Of a stretch of DNA of 34,097 nt, positions 1-5,388 are shown one piece after another. Numbering within the stretch: position 1 is the stretch's first letter; each line of letters starts with the position of its first letter. Position numbers and translations under genes: made by a program. Source of the stretch: an uncultured Bacilli bacterium (GTDB taxonomy: Bacteria > Bacillota_I > Bacilli_A > RF39 > UBA660). Under the pieces are notes generated by a model that saw only the letters and a program-made list of their open reading frames with translations, was not told where the DNA came from and did not search any database. The stretch is from the NCBI GenBank assembly GCA_947623995.1, contig CANQIN010000007.1, positions 1 to 34,097 on the forward strand. Reading direction: 5' to 3'.

Positions 1-308
1 TCTTAGATAAACTTTTATAATCACTATAATTTATTTCTAATGAAATATAAATTTTATCATTTTCAAAAACTAAATCAACTTCAGAATTAATATTTTTATT
101 ATTTAAAGCTATTTGGGGATGCATTATTTTAAAATCTCTTTTAAGGTCTTCTTTGGGTACTTTTATTGCTTTACTAATTATTAGATATAAAAAATCTTCA
201 CTTGCTTTAGAACCATTAGTAAATAACTTTTTAACAATTCGATCATTTAACATATAAAATTTTTCCTTTTTATTCTCTTTTTTTTTCATCAATAACTTCG
301 TTTTTCAT
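1..308 (-). CDS. Rpn/PD-(D/E)XK nuclease-family protein, 5' part (runs off the window)
   Basis: Too short for an automatic call but clearly coding. The frame read from ATG at 253 gives a protein starting MLNDRIVKKLF and containing EVDLVF...ISLEIN. This fits the D-x(n)-E-x-(Q/N/K) core of the PDDEXK_2/Rpn family, whose members typically open with a short 'D..FKKLF' segment. The C-terminal part lies beyond position 1. The start is unclear: ATG at 289 and ATG at 253 are in frame but have weak ribosome sites. The best Shine-Dalgarno (AAAGGAGG, 318-325, 9-nt spacing) serves ATG at 308, which is one base out of frame across a run of nine A (278-286) and meets a stop 13 codons on. The start could therefore depend on slippage at A9, or initiation may really be at 289 or 253. 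The family assignment is moderately sure; function (recombination, defence or toxin) is not visible here. Confidence 0.6.
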
Positions 309-351
309 CAAATTAATCCTCCTTTCAGTTGCTTTGAAAAACGATTAAAAT

Positions 352-366
352 TTAAGAACTGTTCAT
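352..366 (-). other. Four-codon mini-ORF with strong Shine-Dalgarno
   Basis: ATG AAC AGT TCT TAA, preceded at 6-nt spacing by AAAGGAGG (373-380). It lies in the leader of the nuclease-family gene at the left edge. It may be a leader peptide or the debris of a decayed gene start. The rest of 309-497 holds the sigma-factor terminator and otherwise nothing I can name. Confidence 0.3.
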
Positions 367-469
367 AGAGTTCCTCCTTTCTATTGAAAAGTAAATCTAA
401 TTTACTCTTCTACCCATATATTACCTATAGAGGTATCAATTTCCTTTTTTTTCACTTAAAATAAAACAC

Positions 470-495
470 AAAAAAAGAAAGAAAAGCTCTTCCTT
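470..495 (-). terminator. Intrinsic terminator after the sigma-factor gene
   Basis: On the minus strand an 8-bp stem (AAGGAAGA / TCTTTCTT, one G-U pair) with a 5-nt loop is followed by a T-run. It begins immediately after the sigma-factor stop codon and ends the STAS-sigma transcription unit. Confidence 0.65.
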
Positions 496-497
496 TG

Positions 498-1148
498 TTA
501 TGCAACTTCATAAAATTGTCTTAATTTTTCAAGGCTTTTCTTTTCATATCTAGAAACCATTACTTGAGTCATCTTTAATTTTCTCGCTATTTCTTGTTGA
601 GTCATGTCCTTAAAATAACGATAGTTAATAATTTTTTGTTCATCTGGATTTAGAGTTGTAATACTATCTTTTAATGTTAGTTTTTCATCTAAAGATAAAT
701 CTTCTTTTAAAGGAATTGTTTCATAGTAGTCTTTTTCATCTTTAGAAGCTCCATCTAAACTAATTGGTTCATAAATAGAATTAACTGCTTCATAAACAAT
801 TTTTAAATCCAAGCCTAGAAATTTGGCAATTTCTTCATAAGTGGCTAGGCGGTTTAATTTTTGACTTAAAACATTTTTAGCAATTTCAATTTTTCTTACT
901 AAACGAATAATATCTTTACTAACTTTTAATTTTTGATTTTTATAAACACATTCATACATTTCACCAAAAATATAATCATAAGCATAACTAGAAAATTTAG
1001 TCGTGCCATTCTTTTGATAATTTTTATAAGCTTTTATAACACCCATACAACCAGCTTGAAATAAATCTTCAAAAGGGACATTATAAAATTTAGTTGCAAT
1101 TTTCTTAATTAAGGGAATATTAGCTTTAATAATTTGCTCTGTATTCAT
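498..1148 (-). CDS. SigF/SigG/SigB-type RNA polymerase sigma factor
   Basis: 216-aa sigma-70 family protein, presumably directing RNA polymerase to a sporulation or stress regulon. Region 2 is seen at about residues 25-70 (DLFQAGCMGVIKAYKNY, then FSSYAYDYIFGEM). Region 3 follows at about 78-135 and starts with the LKVSKDIIRLVRK block, which matches the IKVSRSLKEL block of SigF/SigG. Region 4 at about 160-214 has a helix-turn-helix (MTQQEIARKLKMTQVMVSRY). There is no ECF-like shortening, and the length is slightly under the usual 240-260 aa. The ATG has an AGGAGG site. It lies 9 bp after the STAS gene, as sigF follows spoIIAA/spoIIAB in Bacillus, but no anti-sigma kinase gene sits between them. 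SigF, SigG and SigB cannot be distinguished from sequence alone. Confidence 0.8.
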   Translation of the reverse strand: MNTEQIIKANIPLIKKIATKFYNVPFEDLFQAGCMGVIKAYKNYQKNGTTKFSSYAYDYIFGEMYECVYKNQKLKVSKDIIRLVRKIEIAKNVLSQKLNRLATYEEIAKFLGLDLKIVYEAVNSIYEPISLDGASKDEKDYYETIPLKEDLSLDEKLTLKDSITTLNPDEQKIINYRYFKDMTQQEIARKLKMTQVMVSRYEKKSLEKLRQFYEVA

Positions 1149-1157
1149 TTATTCCTC

Positions 1158-1457
1158 CTAATTCATAATTTTAAAATGAAAACCTATTAAACCCTCCTTT
1201 AAAGTTTTTTTCATGTTGCATAACAGAAAATTACCCCCATTTTTTTTCATTTCGATTTTAGCACTTAATAAGGCATATTTTCCGTCTAAATCTATTTTCC
1301 TTAATTTAGTACAATCACAACATAAACTTTTAATATTATTTTTCTCTAAATACGGTATTAAATAATATTCAATGTGATGAACACTTCTTTTACATAAATT
1401 TCCTTCTAAATGTGCATATAAAACATCTCCTTGTCGTTTTAAGTTTAAATAAAACAT
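1158..1457 (-). CDS. STAS-domain anti-sigma factor antagonist-like protein (SpoIIAA/RsbV type)
   Basis: 99-aa protein covering one STAS domain. It has an N-terminal beta strand and LEGNL turn, a central strand ending SLCCDCTKL, the phosphorylation loop, and a helix plus strand (KIEMKKNGGNFLLCN). Family members release sigma factors by binding a cognate anti-sigma kinase, which switches them off by phosphorylating the second Ser of a D-S-S-G loop. Here the loop reads RKIDLDGKY: the phospho-acceptor position is Asp and no Ser or Thr is present. It is probably co-transcribed with the sigma factor 9 bp downstream. The family assignment rests on fold pattern and context, and the sequence is divergent. 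GTAGGGTG before the ATG supports the start. Confidence 0.65.
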   Translation of the reverse strand: MFYLNLKRQGDVLYAHLEGNLCKRSVHHIEYYLIPYLEKNNIKSLCCDCTKLRKIDLDGKYALLSAKIEMKKNGGNFLLCNMKKTLKEGLIGFHFKIMN

Positions 1458-1477
1458 ATAATCACCCTACCTAGTTT

Positions 1478-1506
1478 AATATAGAATGTTTTAATTAAAC
1501 TTTAAA
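1478..1506 (-). promoter_or_regulatory. Possible sigma-A-like promoter of the STAS-sigma operon
   Basis: -35 TTTAAA (1501-1506), 17-nt spacer, -10 TATATT (1478-1483), about 20 nt before the STAS start codon. The match is imperfect in an AT-rich region, so this is tentative. I did not see a SigF/SigG-type consensus. Confidence 0.35.
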
Positions 1507-1530
1507 CACTTTCGACAAAGATAGATAAAA

Positions 1531-2970
1531 TTAGTAATTATTAGTTATTTCATTAATTTTATTTTTAGCACTTTCGATACTTTCTTCATCAGGAATCATA
1601 ACATAACCATAACATTCAGGAAACGTATAAGTAAGTTCTGAAGAATCACTTCCGGTTAAAACTTGCTTTTCGATTGTCCAATTAGGCATTTCTTTAATTT
1701 GTTTTTTAACTAATGAAGTTATTTCATTCATAGATATATTGGTAGAAAAATTACCTTCAATAGAACCCAATAAAGACGCATAATTAGTTAAAAATTTAGT
1801 AGATGTTAATTTATTTACCATCGCTTCAATTACTTGTTGTTGATGTCTAGCTCTTCCAATATCCCCTTCTCTTAAATTATAACGTTCTCTAGAATAGGCT
1901 AAAGATTGTTTACCATCTAAATGCATTAATCCTTTAGTAAATTCATAATAAATAAACTCGCCATCTTCTTCTTGATAATCCGCACTAAAAGAAAAAGGAA
2001 CATCAATATCTATACCATCAATAGCATCAATAATTTTAACTAAAGATGTAAAATTAATTTTAAGATAATAATTTATTTCTTCATCTAATAAATCTTCAAT
2101 AGTTTTAATACTCATATCAATTCCTTTTAAACCAGCATGCGTTAATTTATCTTTCAAACCAGTTGTATTATGTAACTTTACATAATAATCTCTAGGAATT
2201 GATGTAAGTAAAATTTGATTAGTTTTCGGATTAACAGTAGCCACAATATTAACATCACTTCTTGATACTTTATTAATACTACCATAAGTATCAATTCCCG
2301 TAATATAAATATTAAATGGTTCTTCCGTTACTTTAACTTTTTTATTTTCTCTTATAATATCTACTTGATAAGTTTTTAAAACTTTAGTATCTTCTTTAAA
2401 TTCTTTTTGCATTTCTTGATATAATTTAGATTCTTCATCAGAAATCATAATAGCATCTACTTCATTATCTAATAAAGCAGTAATTAAAGAAGAAGTATCT
2501 TCTAATTCTTTCTTAGAATACTTTATTTCTTTATTTAAAAGATTTTCTACTTTATTAGTTGATTCATCACTTACTAAAGCAAAACTTTTATTACTTAAAT
2601 CTTTAATATCATTATAATTACTATTATTTAAAGTTATAATATTAATACTTTTAGTTTCAATATTTAAAAAACTTAAATTATGTAAAAAATTTAAAGTAAG
2701 AGATTGATAACTTAAACCAATACCAAATAATAAAACCAAAACAAAACTAACAAATACTCCTACTTTTCTAATTTTTTTATGTCCTAAACAATAGTAGATA
2801 CCTAAATTTAAAATAACTAAAATAATAAACATTAACATTAAATAAATAAACGGCAATATATTTAATCTAATAAACATTATATAAAAACTAACAGTTAAAA
2901 TTAAAACAACTAAAAACAAACTTTTATAAATAACATTTTTCTTAAGTCTTAATCTTTTTTTAGTTTTCAT
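1531..2970 (-). CDS. LytR-CpsA-Psr (LCP) family cell-wall polymer ligase with extracytoplasmic insert
   Basis: 479-aa membrane protein. LCP enzymes transfer undecaprenyl-linked polymers (teichoic acid, capsule) onto peptidoglycan outside the membrane. Three hydrophobic segments occupy about residues 13-90. A soluble segment at about 105-205 looks like a fragment of a substrate-binding-protein fold (DIKDLSNKSFALVSDEST, then SLITALLDNEVDAIMIS). The LCP domain covers about 212-390, with the signatures YITGIDTYG, SRSDVNIVATVNPKT, LLTSIPRDYYV, KLTHAG, the Arg-rich AYSRERYN and IGRARHQQQVIEAM. It has the same architecture as the LCP protein at 32485-33945, so the two are paralogues. It lies outside the polysaccharide operon behind the Rpn cluster, so it may serve a different polymer. 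GGTGAG precedes the ATG. Confidence 0.9.
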   Translation of the reverse strand: MKTKKRLRLKKNVIYKSLFLVVLILTVSFYIMFIRLNILPFIYLMLMFIILVILNLGIYYCLGHKKIRKVGVFVSFVLVLLFGIGLSYQSLTLNFLHNLSFLNIETKSINIITLNNSNYNDIKDLSNKSFALVSDESTNKVENLLNKEIKYSKKELEDTSSLITALLDNEVDAIMISDEESKLYQEMQKEFKEDTKVLKTYQVDIIRENKKVKVTEEPFNIYITGIDTYGSINKVSRSDVNIVATVNPKTNQILLTSIPRDYYVKLHNTTGLKDKLTHAGLKGIDMSIKTIEDLLDEEINYYLKINFTSLVKIIDAIDGIDIDVPFSFSADYQEEDGEFIYYEFTKGLMHLDGKQSLAYSRERYNLREGDIGRARHQQQVIEAMVNKLTSTKFLTNYASLLGSIEGNFSTNISMNEITSLVKKQIKEMPNWTIEKQVLTGSDSSELTYTFPECYGYVMIPDEESIESAKNKINEITNNY

Positions 2971-2996
2971 CTTCTCACCTATTTTTAATTATAAAG

Positions 2997-3026
2997 AAAA
3001 AATAAGAAAATATCATCTTATTTTTT
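2997..3026 (-). terminator. Terminator between the Rpn-tail cluster and the LCP gene
   Basis: A perfect 11-bp stem (AAAAAATAAGA / TCTTATTTTTT) with an 8-nt loop. It is symmetrical, so it could work in both directions. It closes the unit of three short Rpn C-terminal-domain genes transcribed from the right. Confidence 0.65.
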
Positions 3027-3047
3027 AAATTATATGTAAAGTAAAAT

Positions 3048-3401
3048 TTACTTTATAGCTTTTTTTAATTTAAGTACATCTTCTTTAGTAAGACCGGTTA
3101 CTCTACTAATAAGATTTATATCTTCTTTCATTTTTAACAGATTTATGGCAATATTTTTTATAGCTTTTTCTCTACCGCGTTCCATATCAATTTCTATTGC
3201 AAGCTTCTTTACTATTCTTTTTGGTAAACCGGTAACAGCCGAAATATATCTAGGACCATATTCTTCTTCATTTATCATTTCAGTAGCAATTTTTCTTTTA
3301 ACTAATTTGATATCAACTTCTCGATTATTTTTATTTTTCCATATTTTTTCATTAAACTCTTTTCTTGTTAGCCAAAGAGATGCATAAAATTTTAAATTCA
3401 T
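3048..3401 (-). CDS. Stand-alone Rpn C-terminal-domain protein with two tail repeats
   Basis: 117-aa protein without any nuclease motif. Residues 85-117 (AINLLKMKEDINLISRVTGL...) match the C-terminal 33 residues of the Rpn protein at 4070-4954 (AVNMLQANKPIDEITAFTGL...). A second, more diverged copy lies before it at about 38-72 (IATEMINEEEYGPRYISAVTGLPKRIV). The N-terminal 25 residues resemble the part of Rpn just after its internal start. ATG at 3401 is preceded by AAGGGAG and overlaps the upstream stop codon by one base (TAATG), implying translational coupling. In characterised Rpn loci the C-terminal domain is made separately as RpnS and neutralises the nuclease. An antitoxin-like role is therefore inferred here; gene debris is the alternative. 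Confidence 0.6.
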   Translation of the reverse strand: MNLKFYASLWLTRKEFNEKIWKNKNNREVDIKLVKRKIATEMINEEEYGPRYISAVTGLPKRIVKKLAIEIDMERGREKAIKNIAINLLKMKEDINLISRVTGLTKEDVLKLKKAIK

Positions 3402-3640
3402 TAATCTTCCAACTCCCTTAATTTTTTAACCTTTATGATTGTTTTTTCATTAAGTCCTGTAAAAGCTGTTATTCGTTCAATTGATTCATTAGCATTTAAC
3501 ATATTTAAAGCAACAATATTTTTAGCTTTTTCTTCACCAATTACTTGATTTGCCTTATCTTTCCATGTATCCCAGTCAAAAATCAAATGTATATTATTAT
3601 GATAAAAATAAACGTATAATTTTCTTCTTATTTTACCCAT
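3401..3640 (-). CDS. Stand-alone Rpn C-terminal-domain protein
   Basis: 79-aa protein. Residues about 22-75 (WDTWKDKANQVIGEEKAKN, then ALNMLNANESIERITAFTGLN) align with the tail of the full-length Rpn protein (WEARKNQAIGEER..., AVNMLQANKPIDEITAFTGLN). There is no PD-(D/E)XK core. The start codon has AAAGGAG at 10-nt spacing, overlapping the end of the preceding gene (5 bp gap), and the stop overlaps the start of the next gene. It is the middle member of three short paralogues in one operon. Intact frames and good ribosome sites in all three argue against simple decay. The RpnS-like antitoxin role is inference from the family. Confidence 0.6.
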   Translation of the reverse strand: MGKIRRKLYVYFYHNNIHLIFDWDTWKDKANQVIGEEKAKNIVALNMLNANESIERITAFTGLNEKTIIKVKKLRELED

Positions 3641-3645
3641 ATTAT

Positions 3646-3891
3646 TTAAACTCCTTTATTTGAAATTGATTTTTCTAATTCTTTTATATCATTTTCCATA
3701 AGCCCTGTAAAAGTTTTTATATTTTCTATTGGTTCATTAGCTTTTAGCATGTTAATAGCAAGATTCTTTAAACCACATTCTTTTCCAATATCTTGATTAG
3801 ATCTAGCATTCCATAAGTCTCTATCAAACAACCTTCTAGTCTGTCTATCAACAAAATAGTTTTCTAATTTTTCCATTATACTCATCAACAT
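3646..3891 (-). CDS. Stand-alone Rpn C-terminal-domain protein (closest copy of the internal RpnS reading frame)
   Basis: About 79-81 aa, depending on whether ATG at 3891 or 3885 is used. AGGAG at 3896-3900 gives 4- or 10-nt spacing; the second choice exactly matches the internal start of the full-length gene. MSIMEKLENYF...TRRLFDRDLWNARSNQDIG aligns without a break to MSITECLKEFL...TRKDFAREEWEARKNQAIG from residue 195 of the Rpn protein, and both end in the NML.AN.PI..I..FTGL tail. A longer TTG-initiated frame to 3912 is possible but would start inside the ribosome site. It has its own perfect promoter just upstream. It is probably an RpnS-type inhibitor paralogue. Confidence 0.65.
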   Translation of the reverse strand: MLMSIMEKLENYFVDRQTRRLFDRDLWNARSNQDIGKECGLKNLAINMLKANEPIENIKTFTGLMENDIKELEKSISNKGV

Positions 3892-3931
3892 ATCACTCCT
3901 CGTATTCAGCAAAAATATTATTTATGCCCAC

Positions 3932-3960
3932 ATTATATCTTTAATATTATATTTTGTCAA
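3932..3960 (-). promoter_or_regulatory. Perfect consensus sigma-A promoter for the three Rpn-tail genes
   Basis: -35 TTGACA (3955-3960), 17-nt spacer, -10 TATAAT (3932-3937). Predicted start near 3925, giving a leader of about 35-40 nt. It corresponds base for base in both hexamers and in spacing to a promoter inside the full-length rpn coding sequence (4469-4497), although the surrounding duplicate frame now contains stop codons. Confidence 0.75.
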
Positions 3961-3966
3961 GATTAT

Positions 3967-3997
3967 AAAAAAAACTTGGAGATAAAGTTTTCCAAGT
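3967..3997 (-). terminator. Intrinsic terminator after the full-length Rpn gene
   Basis: Minus-strand stem ACTTGGA / TCCAAGT (7 bp) with a 10-nt loop, followed by T8. It separates the Rpn nuclease unit from the promoter of the three stand-alone tail genes. Confidence 0.75.
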
Positions 3998-4069
3998 GCT
4001 ACCATCACCATTTATTCGTTCCGCCTACATATTTACCCAAATTTAATAATTTCATTTTTCATATCTAAT

Positions 4070-4372
4070 TTATTTTTTTATAGTTTTTTTTAATTCAAGT
4101 ACAGCTTCTTCATTAAGGCCAGTAAAAGCTGTTATTTCGTCAATTGGTTTATTAGCTTGTAGCATATTTACAGCAACAGTATTTAAACTTCGTTCTTCTC
4201 CACGTTCTTCGCCAATTTTTATGCCACGTTCTTCTCCACGTTCTTCGCCAATTTTTATGCCACGCTCTTCACCAATAGCCTGATTCTTTCTAGCTTCCCA
4301 TTCTTCTCTTGCAAAATCTTTTCTAGTTTCTTCATTATTTAAAAATTCCTTTAGACATTCAGTTATGCTCAT
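4070..4372 (-). CDS. Internal in-frame gene for the Rpn C-terminal domain (RpnS-like, 100 aa)
   Basis: Gene-within-gene prediction. Met195 of the full-length protein is preceded by AAAGGAG (4384-4390, 11-nt spacing). About 100 bp upstream, inside the coding sequence, lies a perfect TTGACA-N17-TATAAT promoter. The 100-aa product would contain the variable repeat and the helical tail but no nuclease residues. The adjacent stand-alone gene 3646-3891 begins at the homologous Met with the same kind of ribosome site, which supports the start. In the Rpn family such products (RpnS) bind and block the full-length toxin. I infer the same here; expression is not shown by sequence alone. Confidence 0.55.
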   Translation of the reverse strand: MSITECLKEFLNNEETRKDFAREEWEARKNQAIGEERGIKIGEERGEERGIKIGEERGEERSLNTVAVNMLQANKPIDEITAFTGLNEEAVLELKKTIKK

Positions 4373-4954
4373 TAAGACATCATCTCCTTTACTTATTTTT
4401 TTCATTTCTTTTATACTTTTGGCATTAAATAGTCTAAAATATTTATTTAATTTATCATTTACACCTACATTATAATCTTCTTCTTTTATTTTGTCAAGAT
4501 TTATAAAATAGATAATAAAATCATCATCTAATATACCAAATATTTTTCTATCAATATCTAATAGTCCATATTTACTAAATCCTATATTACCAGCCATTTT
4601 TCCACAAATATTAACTTGAATGACTCTTTTGGGAAGATATTCGCTACCCCTTTTAATCTGGGTTCCATATATTCTAAAAGCATAGCTTTTACTTTTATTA
4701 GCTTCTCGTTTTCCAAAAACTGAATAAGCTTCTAGATTAAGTATAACATCATTAAATTCAGCAACAATGTCACATCTTAACTTTTTATCGTTATATTCAG
4801 TTTCAGGTAAAACATCTTCACTTTTAAGTAGGATATCTTCATGTTTGTATTTAGTATTAAAAAAAGCATTAATAAAATCAAGAGCATATTCTTCTTTACT
4901 AAAAACATGATTAAAACATTTATCTTTAAATAATGGGTAAAATTTTCTAGACAT
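4070..4954 (-). CDS. Rpn family recombination-promoting nuclease / putative toxin (PD-(D/E)XK)
   Basis: 294-aa PDDEXK_2/Rpn protein. The N-terminal nuclease domain spans about residues 1-190. It opens with YPLFKDKCFNHVFSKEEYAL, has the first acidic position at Asp62 (LRCDIVAEF) and the second at Glu75 (ILNLEAYSVFGK), followed by YAFRIYGTQIKRG, typical of the family. The residue that is usually Gln or Lys after the Glu (E-x-Q/K) is Tyr77, so activity may be altered. The variable C-terminal part (195-294) contains a 12-residue repeat (GIKIGEERGEER) and a helical tail. Known Rpn proteins are DNases toxic to the host and active against phage, held in check by a separately made C-terminal fragment. 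ATG has AAGGAGA nearby, and the three genes downstream repeat its tail. Confidence 0.85.
   Translation of the reverse strand: MSRKFYPLFKDKCFNHVFSKEEYALDFINAFFNTKYKHEDILLKSEDVLPETEYNDKKLRCDIVAEFNDVILNLEAYSVFGKREANKSKSYAFRIYGTQIKRGSEYLPKRVIQVNICGKMAGNIGFSKYGLLDIDRKIFGILDDDFIIYFINLDKIKEEDYNVGVNDKLNKYFRLFNAKSIKEMKKISKGDDVLMSITECLKEFLNNEETRKDFAREEWEARKNQAIGEERGIKIGEERGEERGIKIGEERGEERSLNTVAVNMLQANKPIDEITAFTGLNEEAVLELKKTIKK
4191..4262 (-). repeat. Two perfect tandem 36-bp repeats in the Rpn variable region
   Basis: Unit 1 is 4191-4226 and unit 2 is 4227-4262, identical, followed by a partial diverged unit. Each encodes 12 residues (GIKIGEERGEER). Copy-number change keeps the frame and would lengthen or shorten the charged helix of both the full-length and the internal product. 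Confidence 0.85.
4469..4497 (-). promoter_or_regulatory. Perfect consensus promoter inside the Rpn coding sequence
   Basis: -35 TTGACA (4492-4497), 17-nt spacer, -10 TATAAT (4469-4474), overlapping the codons for LDKIKEEDYNV. It would start a transcript near 4462 that carries only the C-terminal reading frame from 4372. The same element is conserved upstream of the duplicated tail genes (3932-3960). Confidence 0.65.
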
Positions 4955-5013
4955 TTAAACAAATCTCCTTTCTGAAATCCATTAAATCAAAGAAAAAAAT
5001 AAATAGCAAAATA

Positions 5014-5118
5014 CCAATTTTGTAATTTAGATTAAAATTGGCTAACAAATTTTCAAAATTGGTCTAGCGAATTTTCAAAATTTGCAAAAAAAATAATACC
5101 AATTTTCAATTTTGGTAT
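5014..5118. repeat. Cluster of AT-rich palindromes upstream of the Rpn gene
   Basis: Four related inverted repeats built on CCAATTTT or CAAATTTT halves: CCAATTTT...AAAATTGG (5014-5041), CAAATTTTCAAAATTGG (5046-5062), GCGAATTTTCAAAATTTGC (5067-5085) and ATACCAA-N9-TTGGTAT (5096-5118). The two central ones start 21 bp apart, about two helical turns. They could be operators for an autoregulated Rpn unit or overlapping RNA hairpins. No clear rpn promoter is visible, so their role is undecided. Confidence 0.5.
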
Positions 5119-5200
5119 ATTTTTTGAATTTACGTAAATTTACACTATTTTACGCAAATATTTTACTATATATAATTTTAATAATATTAATTAACAAAAT

Positions 5201-5223
5201 AAAAAAGCGTTATAAATTAACAC
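5201..5223 (-). terminator. Intrinsic terminator after the 29-aa peptide gene
   Basis: Minus-strand stem GTGTTA / TAACGC (one G-U pair), 5-nt loop, then T6. It directly abuts the stop codon of the small membrane peptide gene and may also stop readthrough from the polysaccharide operon. Confidence 0.6.
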
Positions 5224-5313
5224 TTAATTAATATCTGTTCTTTTAGCTACAATTAATGAGCCAATAAAGAATAAACTAAACATTATTATAATTAAAATTA
5301 AAATCCACTGCAT
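5224..5313 (-). CDS. 29-aa single-span membrane peptide, unknown function
   Basis: A short frame starting MQWILILIIIMFSLFF and ending in the hydrophilic VAKRTDIN. One hydrophobic helix covers about residues 3-24, with positive charges after it. It has every part of a small gene: a promoter-like element (5335-5364), a Shine-Dalgarno (AGGTGGGG, 5-nt spacing), ATG, TAA and an immediate terminator (5201-5223). This arrangement and composition resemble small membrane toxins of type I toxin-antitoxin systems and small membrane regulatory proteins. No antisense RNA promoter is obvious on the plus strand. It lies between the end of the polysaccharide operon and the Rpn locus. Family unknown. Confidence 0.6.
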   Translation of the reverse strand: MQWILILIIIMFSLFFIGSLIVAKRTDIN

Positions 5314-5334
5314 AATATCCCCACCTGTTATGAT

Positions 5335-5364
5335 ATTATATCCAGATTTAATTTTTTTATACAA
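5335..5364 (-). promoter_or_regulatory. Promoter of the 29-aa peptide gene
   Basis: -35 TTGTAT (5359-5364), 18-nt spacer, perfect -10 TATAAT (5335-5340), about 20 nt before the ATG at 5313. Confidence 0.55.
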
Positions 5365-5388
5365 GATTTTCGACTAAATATGACAAAA

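Noticed and set aside
4777-4962. 61-codon minus-strand frame overlapping the Rpn start
   Set aside because: Out-of-frame shadow of the nuclease domain, low-complexity Leu/Ile/Lys composition.
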